Assembly (NCBI GenBank): GCA_965116335.1
Contig: OZ220677.1
Coordinates: 1,860,001 to 1,924,000, forward strand
DNA: 64,000 bases
Origin: G963663315 sp965116335
GTDB lineage: Bacteria; Pseudomonadota; Gammaproteobacteria; Arenicellales; Poriferihabitantaceae
Direction of reading: 5' to 3'
Shown here: positions 58,439-64,000 of the stretch, one piece after another
Layout: every line of letters starts with the position of its first letter
Numbering within the stretch: the first letter of the stretch is position 1
The notes under the pieces: model-generated
Told to the model about the DNA's origin: nothing
Database searches by the model: none
What the model saw: the letters and a program-made list of their open reading frames with translations, nothing else
Program-made: the position numbers and the translations under genes

Positions 58439-60304
58439 ATGAAAAAAACCGGCTATGAGAATCGGGAGTACGGATTGCGCGGCAGCCATAATTCGGGCGA
58501 GACGGACCAGTCGGGAGTCCGGCTACGGGACGTTTTCGCTGTTGTCGCGATGGGGATTGTGTTTTCTATCTTCACTACCCGGGAGTTCGCCGAGTTGATG
58601 AACTACCAAAGCGCGTTGGGGTCGCCTTTGTATGGTAATTTCTATCTGCCCTGGGAGTGGCTGGTTTGGGGTGTTGAGTTTGATCTGTTCAAGCGTCCTC
58701 CGATCCGGGAGGTGCTGTTCCGCAATGGCAGTTATCTCGCTTTGTTCTTCGGGGCTTATATCCTGTTCACACAGTATTTGCAACGTGGCAGGCAGCGGAT
58801 GCACCGTTCGCTGCATGGTTCCGCGCAATTCGCCGCCCTGAAAGATATTCAGAAAATGGGCTTGCTGGATAATGATGGAGTAGTGCTGGGCGCCTGGCAG
58901 GGGGGGAACGGGAGGCCTTTCATTTTGCGCCACGATGGCCCCGAACACGTATTGATGGTCGCTCCGACTGGCAGTGGGAAGGGAGTCAGTGTGGTTATTC
59001 CGACCTTGTTGACCTGGTCACACAGTTGCGTCGTCTATGATCTGAAGAAGGAAAACTGGGCACTTTCGTCACGCTGGCGAAAACAGTATGCCAACAATAT
59101 CGTATTGCGCTTTGAGCCTGCATGTAACGATGGCTCCGGGGCCAGCTACAATCCATTGTCCGAGGTTCGTCTTGGCACCGACCACGATATCCAGGATGTA
59201 CAAAACATTTCTGCGATCATTATGGAGTACGGGTCAAACACGGGCAGGAGTGGTGTGGAATACTTTGCTGAGGCGGCCTACTCTTTGTTGACGGCCCATA
59301 TCCTGCACGTGTGTTATGAGCGAAAATTGAAGGGCAGGACGGCATCCTTGGCGGATGTGGCTGAGTCGCTCAGCGATCCGGATGCGGATTTCAGGGAGAT
59401 ACTGGAGAGGATGGGTAATACGAAACATGTCAACGGTGAACCTCACCCATTGTGCCGTGCCGAAGCGTCGTCGCTGTTGAGTATGCTGGATGTGGGTGCC
59501 AGTCGGCAGTTCGTTGGAATCCAGGATATGGTGCGAGCAAAACTGACACTGTATCGGGACCCGATCATCCGCAAGAACATCACCCGGTCGGATTTTCGGA
59601 TAGCTGATCTGATGAACCATGAAAAACCCGTTACCCTGTATGTTTGTGTAGGCAGTACGGACAAAACCCGGTTACGGCCGTTGACCCGGTTATTGTTTTC
59701 CCAGATCGTTCGCACATTGACCCGCGAGGTGGAATACGATCATGGCATCAGTACCCCTTCATACAAGCACAAATTATTGTTGCTGATTGATGAATTTCCG
59801 TCACTTGGTCGTATGGCGATCATGAATGAGGCGGTCCCGTTCCTGCGTGGCTACGGCATCAAATGTCTATTGATCATCCAGGATTTTACTCAACTTCGGG
59901 ACAATGACGCTTATGGCAGCAAGGAGGCGATTACCGCTAACTGTGGCGTCAGAGTCGCTTTTGCTCCAAACACTATCGCTACTGCGAAAGAGTTGTCCGA
60001 GATGGTAGGGACAGTAACCGTCATAAAACGGGAGGAGTCCTGGTCCTCGACGCCGAAATTCCTGCATTCTCCCAAGGGGAATATCACAATCAAGGAAATC
60101 TCCCGCGCCCTTCTGACACCGGATGAGGTCATGCGTATCCAGAGCATTCGCAAGGTCGGGGAAAGGCTGGTTGCCGGTGATTCCCTTGTGTTCCTGGCGG
60201 GTGAGCCGGTAATTTATGGCAGGCAGATCCTGCATTTTGATGACCCGGTAATCGGACCGCGTAGCCGACTTGGGGCACTTTCGCAGTCAGATGCCCTCAA
60301 TTAA
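58439..60304 (+). CDS. traG: TraG/VirD4-type coupling protein
   Basis: The 621-residue type IV coupling protein has N-terminal membrane segments (about 30-50 and 95-118), Walker A MVAPTGSGKGVSVVIPTLLT (about 173-192) and Walker B LLLLIDEFPSLGRMAIMNEA (about 444-463), plus GYGIKCLLIIQDFTQLRDND and NCGVRVAFAPN. It brings relaxosome DNA to the secretion channel. Its end overlaps traF by 14 nt. Confidence 0.93.
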   Translation: MKKTGYENREYGLRGSHNSGETDQSGVRLRDVFAVVAMGIVFSIFTTREFAELMNYQSALGSPLYGNFYLPWEWLVWGVEFDLFKRPPIREVLFRNGSYLALFFGAYILFTQYLQRGRQRMHRSLHGSAQFAALKDIQKMGLLDNDGVVLGAWQGGNGRPFILRHDGPEHVLMVAPTGSGKGVSVVIPTLLTWSHSCVVYDLKKENWALSSRWRKQYANNIVLRFEPACNDGSGASYNPLSEVRLGTDHDIQDVQNISAIIMEYGSNTGRSGVEYFAEAAYSLLTAHILHVCYERKLKGRTASLADVAESLSDPDADFREILERMGNTKHVNGEPHPLCRAEASSLLSMLDVGASRQFVGIQDMVRAKLTLYRDPIIRKNITRSDFRIADLMNHEKPVTLYVCVGSTDKTRLRPLTRLLFSQIVRTLTREVEYDHGISTPSYKHKLLLLIDEFPSLGRMAIMNEAVPFLRGYGIKCLLIIQDFTQLRDNDAYGSKEAITANCGVRVAFAPNTIATAKELSEMVGTVTVIKREESWSSTPKFLHSPKGNITIKEISRALLTPDEVMRIQSIRKVGERLVAGDSLVFLAGEPVIYGRQILHFDDPVIGPRSRLGALSQSDALN

Positions 60305-60794
60305 CGTCTGCTGCCTCTGGTTTATAGCAGTGCTCGCTGGTAGCCTGGTTGCTTGTCACACTCTGGACTACCGGATCAACCTGACTCCTTCCGTGGACGG
60401 CCTGATCTGGAAAATAAATACCGTAGCCCGGCCCGTTCGCGGTGATCTGGTGCTGGTTTGCCTGCCGCAGGATTTTGTTACACGACACCGACTGGATGAA
60501 CAGGTCACCCGTACTATCAGCAAAACATGCGGCGGCATTGTTCCGCTGCTCAAGCGTGTGGTCGGCGTACCCGGAGACCGGGTTGAGATTAATGATGGCG
60601 GTATTACGATCAATCATATCTGGTTGTCGCATACGGCGCGGATTGCTTCTTCCGCCGAACCGATGGAGCCCCCGTATGTCCTGACAGCCGATAAATATAT
60701 TCTCGCGGGTGATACCGGAGACAGTCTCGACAGCCGTTATTTTGGCGAGATAGATGCATCATGGGTTACTGGCACCGCGCGCAATGTTCTTTGA
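60291..60794 (+). CDS. traF: TraF-type S26 conjugative signal peptidase
   Basis: The protein of about 167 residues has an N-terminal membrane segment (LWFIAVLAGSLVACHTL), then LTPSVDGLIWKI with the likely catalytic Ser (about 33), PLLKRVVGVPGDRVEINDGG with the general-base Lys (about 87) and LAGDTGDSLDSRYFG. TraF trims and cyclises the TrbC pilin in RP4-like systems. No trbC is seen in the window. It overlaps traG and traB, so traG-traF-traB are one operon. Confidence 0.88.
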   Translation: MPSINVCCLWFIAVLAGSLVACHTLDYRINLTPSVDGLIWKINTVARPVRGDLVLVCLPQDFVTRHRLDEQVTRTISKTCGGIVPLLKRVVGVPGDRVEINDGGITINHIWLSHTARIASSAEPMEPPYVLTADKYILAGDTGDSLDSRYFGEIDASWVTGTARNVL

Positions 60795-61924
60795 TCGGGT
60801 ATGGTCTGGGCGGCCTGGCTGCCGGACTGGGTTTTTATTCGGACTCCACGGCCTGGATGTTGTGCCTGTTTCCGCTGGGGTTGCGCTATGCGCCGTCCAC
60901 TGTGCATACGGTCGGTATCGCATTCTTGTTCCATCTGGTGGCAGGCTTCGGGCTGTTGTCCGGTATCCACACGTTATCAAACGATTCGGTTACCGCATTG
61001 TCCGCCTGGGTTCTGCCCGCTTTGTTACTCTCCATGCCATTCGCGCTGGCGCCAATCATGCCAAGGACTGGCGTTATGGTCGCGCTGGTACTGATGAACG
61101 TGCCGCCACTTGGAGTTATCGGGCTGCCAAGCCCCCTGATCGTGGCCGGTGTCCTGTTGCCTGGCTCTGGTTTTATGGGTCTGGCATTGATTGTTGTGTT
61201 GTTCCAGCTGCTTTATTCGCTGCCCGTTGCCCGGCCGGTTGGCGCGGGCTTGTTGCTTGCTCTGGCCGGAATCTCGTTACAGGGTGCTGCGGTCAGTGCC
61301 GTGCCTCAATCTGAGTCCCGCTTTGTCGGAGTCGATACGCGATTGAGTCATTCCTTGAGTGCAGATGCAGATTATATCTCTGATTATCATTCCCAAAGCC
61401 GCATCATCGAGTTATTGAAAGAAATGGAAGTACGTCCCTCAATCCCGTTGTTTCCAGAAGCGATGGCTGGGCGATTGACCGATACGGCACAGGCCAGACT
61501 ACGTGCATTCGCGGTTGCAACCGACCGTGATTTCATGGCCGGAGGGGAGGAGTTCACGGATTCGAGTCAATACAATAATGTTCTGGCATACGTTTCGGCG
61601 GGCAATGTCGAGATCATTTACCGACAACGTATGCCTGCGCCCTGGTTCATGTGGCGTGGAGGGATGGCCGGATTTTTCAGGGCTGATCTGGCTCGGCCCG
61701 GCACATTCCGCTTCGATGGAATCAATGCGGGGGCATTGATCTGTTACGAGATTGCGCTTCCAATGCTTGTCTTGCAGACGCACTGGTATAAGCCGGACGT
61801 GGTGCTGGTTGCCAGTAACCTGTGGTGGGGCAGCGAGACCAGCGTTCCGGACATCGTGCGGCTGCATATCGCCGCCTGGTCAAGACTTTTCGGTGTGCCC
61901 TATATACTGGCGATGAATGTTTGA
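60761..61924 (+). CDS. traB: TraB-like conjugal transfer protein (Lnt/nitrilase fold)
   Basis: The 387-residue protein has six or so membrane helices in the first 190 residues and a carbon-nitrogen hydrolase-like domain after about 200. PLFPEAMAGRLTD carries the putative Glu (about 231) and INAGALICYEIALPM the Cys (about 328). In the segment matching the lysine motif of Lnt, here IIYRQRMPAPWFMW, no Lys is visible. TraB of Ti-type plasmids aids transfer by an unknown chemistry. It ends about 145 nt before the methyltransferase gene. Confidence 0.82.
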   Translation: MGYWHRAQCSLIGYGLGGLAAGLGFYSDSTAWMLCLFPLGLRYAPSTVHTVGIAFLFHLVAGFGLLSGIHTLSNDSVTALSAWVLPALLLSMPFALAPIMPRTGVMVALVLMNVPPLGVIGLPSPLIVAGVLLPGSGFMGLALIVVLFQLLYSLPVARPVGAGLLLALAGISLQGAAVSAVPQSESRFVGVDTRLSHSLSADADYISDYHSQSRIIELLKEMEVRPSIPLFPEAMAGRLTDTAQARLRAFAVATDRDFMAGGEEFTDSSQYNNVLAYVSAGNVEIIYRQRMPAPWFMWRGGMAGFFRADLARPGTFRFDGINAGALICYEIALPMLVLQTHWYKPDVVLVASNLWWGSETSVPDIVRLHIAAWSRLFGVPYILAMNV

Positions 61925-61968
61925 TTGGAGGGCACCTGAATACTGATCTAATAGTTAATCAGACGAAG

Positions 61969-61998
61969 TTGTAACAGGCAATCAGACGCTGATACAAT
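61969..61998 (+). promoter_or_regulatory. Candidate promoter for the methyltransferase gene
   Basis: TTGTAA (61969-61974), an 18-bp spacer and TG-A-TACAAT (-10 at 61993-61998) lie 70 nt upstream of the ATG at 62069. The -10 has the same TGATACAAT form as the defence-island cassettes, without the rest of that cassette. Confidence 0.45.
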
Positions 61999-62068
61999 CG
62001 GAAGTCAGGCCAGGCTGTAAAGCGGCATCTGGACGCTATGACAGTACAATCTGCGCAGCCATTGTTGT

Positions 62069-62710
62069 ATGAACGCTCCCGACCTCTCCACAATTGAATC
62101 CCGCACTCTGGCTCATTACGACAATAATGCGGCCTCGTTTTTCGCGGGTACTATTGAGCATGACGTGACGCAGAACTATGCCGCCTTGCTGTCCCCGTTC
62201 CATGCAGATCAGAAGCTCGATATCCTTGATTTCGGTTGCGGCCCCGGACGGGACCTCAAGTATTTCCATGATCTTGGACACCGGCCGGTCGGTCTGGATG
62301 GCAGCATCGAGTTCTGTAGAATGGCGCGGCAGTATTCCGGTTGTGAGGTACTGCATCAGAGTTTCCTGAATCTGTCGCTGCCGCCGCAATCTTTCGATGG
62401 TATTTTCGCTAATGCTTCGCTGTTTCATGTGCCGGGCAGTGAATGGCCTGCGGTGTTGAACACGCTGCACAATACATTACGAACCGGCGGTATCCTGTTT
62501 ATGTCTAATCCTCGCGGCAACGCGGAGGGATGGTCGGGTGAGCGCTATGGCTGTTATATGGAGATGGATGTGATCGGCGCGCGCTTGCGGGCAGCAGGGT
62601 TTGCGATATTGAATCATTACTATCGGCCTGCCGGGTTACCGATTGAACGGCAGCCCTGGCTGGCGGTCGTCAGTCAGGCCGTGCGGGCAGACGCTGGCGG
62701 GAAGGACTAA
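62069..62710 (+). CDS. Class I SAM-dependent methyltransferase
   Basis: The 213-residue protein has the SAM motif LDFGCGPGRDLKYFHDLG (about 51-68), then GLDGSIEFCRMARQYSG, FDGIFANASLFHVP and a post-motif TLRTGGILFMSNP. The fold fits small-molecule methylation; substrate unknown. It overlaps the convergent next gene by 4 nt at the stop. Confidence 0.88.
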   Translation: MNAPDLSTIESRTLAHYDNNAASFFAGTIEHDVTQNYAALLSPFHADQKLDILDFGCGPGRDLKYFHDLGHRPVGLDGSIEFCRMARQYSGCEVLHQSFLNLSLPPQSFDGIFANASLFHVPGSEWPAVLNTLHNTLRTGGILFMSNPRGNAEGWSGERYGCYMEMDVIGARLRAAGFAILNHYYRPAGLPIERQPWLAVVSQAVRADAGGKD

Positions 62711-63252
62711 TCAAGCAGGGGTTTTATACCCTTGATCAGCTGATCCGCAGCATCCAGTGAGTCTATGTCGATGATTTGCTGGATAACCCATTTGTTGGTC
62801 TGTGATTGCCCCATGATCTCCTGTATCCGGTTGCCCAGCAGTCTTCTGGCTGCATAACCCGGTTGATCGCCGTCAAATGCGCCTCTGGCGTATTCGTCGA
62901 ATCGGCTATTGATGTTGTGCAGAAAATCAGCACGGTAGTCACCGCTGCCCATGATCTGTTCGACATTGCGCTGGTATTGCCGGGCAACCTGCTCAACCAG
63001 TGTCGAGACCCAGGTTCGCCGTTGTTCATCATTCAGTCGCTTGTGTGCCAGCCGGTCTGTGGTATGGCTGAGGAAAATCAAATATTCCGCGATGACGTGG
63101 GCTCGTTGATGATCCGATTCGTAGTCGAACTCTTCCTGATGCAGGTTTTTGGTGAAATGCAGCCCGACCTGCCAGACGATGTAAGCGGCTGCGGTGGCGT
63201 TGTCTTCCAGTGTGCGGGGGTTGGCTGTGCGCCATTTATTGCGAATACGCAT
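62707..63252 (-). CDS. Unrecognised 181-residue protein
   Basis: The protein is hydrophilic and mostly helical, with NATAAAYIVWQVGLHFTKNL near the start and HVIAEYLIFLSHTTDRLAHK in the middle. No membrane segment or family is recognised. It converges on the methyltransferase gene. ATG 63252 is the only good start. It may be chromosomal rather than part of the conjugation module. Confidence 0.65.
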   Translation of the reverse strand: MRIRNKWRTANPRTLEDNATAAAYIVWQVGLHFTKNLHQEEFDYESDHQRAHVIAEYLIFLSHTTDRLAHKRLNDEQRRTWVSTLVEQVARQYQRNVEQIMGSGDYRADFLHNINSRFDEYARGAFDGDQPGYAARRLLGNRIQEIMGQSQTNKWVIQQIIDIDSLDAADQLIKGIKPLLD

Positions 63253-63337
63253 AGTCGCCGGGTTGCCTGATCACAGAAAAATCAGGTATCAGTCAACACG
63301 ATGCCTCGGGGTTCCGTTCCGTATCCGGCAAAGCGGA

Positions 63338-63541
63338 TTAGCGTCGGGAACCTTTTTCCTGATGGGCGAGATCAACCACTTGAGTCGCTTTCTCCGCGTA
63401 AATCTCACGGTAGTTATTCAACGGATGATTTTCATCGTCCATCCAGTAACTTTCCTGGCGCATGCCGGATTCCCGGTCATATTCTATGAATTTGCGTTGA
63501 AGTTCCAGCATTTCAGCAATCAACTTTTGCTTCTCACTCAT
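63338..63541 (-). CDS. Small unknown protein
   Basis: The 67-residue protein begins MSEKQKLIAEMLELQRKFIE and ends VVDLAHQEKGSRR. A longer form starts at ATG 63574. No family recognised. The heptad-like leucines near the start suggest a helical protein. Its regular composition makes it a likely real gene. Confidence 0.6.
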   Translation of the reverse strand: MSEKQKLIAEMLELQRKFIEYDRESGMRQESYWMDDENHPLNNYREIYAEKATQVVDLAHQEKGSRR

Positions 63542-63633
63542 AACGGCTCTTGACAGTGACAGACTGGAGTCCATCTTACCACGAAAAAACCGGTTCCGGA
63601 TATACCAGAATGGATATGGGTTTTCCTTAAAAC

Positions 63634-64000
63634 CTATTCACAGACCTTGCCGTCATTGTCGCCATCGGTCATATAGGCGTAGGCCGGATGATCGCGTGAC
63701 ACGGGGGCTATACCGTGCGCCCGCGCTTCTTTACAGCTGATATGCCCGTTTTTGTTGTCATCATACTGCATCAGAACTGCGGGGCGGCGGCAGTCAAACA
63801 CTTTCAGCGCCGTGCTGTCGCACTGGCTCAGAATAGATGACAGGGCCGCTTTCTCGCTGGCGTCAATGGTCAGGCTATAGGCCGAACGCACCGCAATGAC
63901 GCGAGCCGCGAACCAGCAACGGTTGCGTGGTGGTTGCCACTCGCTGGCATCCCTGCCGGATTTCCCCCGGTTGACTGCCGGGGATGCCAGAGTCAGGTTA
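63634..64000 (-). CDS. C-terminal part of an HNH (DUF1524-like) nuclease with Excalibur motif
   Basis: The frame is open to the window edge, so the gene continues beyond 64000. Visible are GRDASEWQPPRNRCWFAARV and SLTIDASEKAALSSILSQC, a pattern seen at the end of the DUF1524-type HNH nuclease domain, and a C-terminal AYMTDGDNDGKVCE that matches the calcium-binding Excalibur motif (DxDxDGxxCE). Such proteins are usually secreted nucleases. A GTG at 63891 could be mistaken for a start. Confidence 0.7.
   Translation of the reverse strand, partial: NLTLASPAVNRGKSGRDASEWQPPRNRCWFAARVIAVRSAYSLTIDASEKAALSSILSQCDSTALKVFDCRRPAVLMQYDDNKNGHISCKEARAHGIAPVSRDHPAYAYMTDGDNDGKVCE

Overview
The window looks like chromosomal DNA of a sulfur-oxidising gammaproteobacterium. 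The housekeeping genes (mnmA-purB, pyrD, ilvE, rarA, moaC-moeA, trhO) are of gammaproteobacterial type, and two sulfur loci face each other near 12-21.6 kb. Insertion sequences, two restriction-modification loci, a toxin-antitoxin pair, mosaic palindromic repeats and part of a conjugative element suggest a plastic genome, possibly marine or host-associated. That ecological reading is inference; no rRNA or tRNA gene was seen.

Layout. 0-3.8 kb: mnmA (3' part), purB, an RsuA-family pseudouridine synthase and pyrD. 3.8-11.2 kb: a giant autotransporter whose upstream region carries an 8-bp tandem repeat (about 15.6 copies) and which is flanked by mosaic repeats in opposite orientations. 11.2-11.9 kb: two small conserved genes. 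12.1-20.2 kb: a YeeE/YedE transporter followed by a Sox-like operon (beta-propeller, SoxY-like, SoxB-like, SoxZ-like, HMA-cytochrome c, SCO, thioredoxin/DUF255-like). 20.2-21.6 kb: convergent dsrE-dsrF-dsrH-tusA. 21.8-28.0 kb: a LysE-type exporter and a defence island (ATPase + PIN pair; C5 methyltransferase + MORC-like GHKL ATPase with a nuclease tail). Three copies of a 32-bp promoter/RBS cassette lie in this island. 28.0-34.2 kb: an overlapping minus-strand operon encoding a permease fused to an SPFH domain, HflC- and HflK-like proteins, a periplasmic binding protein and a small membrane protein. 34.4-38.0 kb: a glycine betaine/proline-type ABC importer. 38.1-45.9 kb: ilvE, mazEF, a DMT transporter, rarA, a CPA2 antiporter, moaC-moeA and a PhyH-family dioxygenase. 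45.9-49 kb: an accessory patch with a beta-class DNA methyltransferase and HNH endonuclease. 49-52.3 kb: monooxygenase-like, quinone oxidoreductase and ATM1-type ABC genes. 52.3-55.5 kb: a block of two transposases bounded by 16-bp direct repeats. 55.5-56.8 kb: DUF1737 gene and trhO. 56.8-64 kb: partial conjugation module (DUF3577, TrbB, TraG/VirD4, TraF, TraB) with a methyltransferase, small unknown genes and a truncated HNH/Excalibur gene.

How the genes may work together. The Sox-like operon has a SoxYZ-type carrier and a SoxB-type hydrolase, but no SoxXA or SoxCD is visible. Instead it has a beta-propeller, an unusual cytochrome c, a copper chaperone and a thioredoxin-fold protein. With the thiosulfate-type importer upstream and DsrEFH/TusA next door, the region could pass sulfur from periplasmic carrier chemistry to cytoplasmic sulfur relay. 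This Sox-like operon and the SPFH-permease operon are the strongest candidates for undescribed systems.
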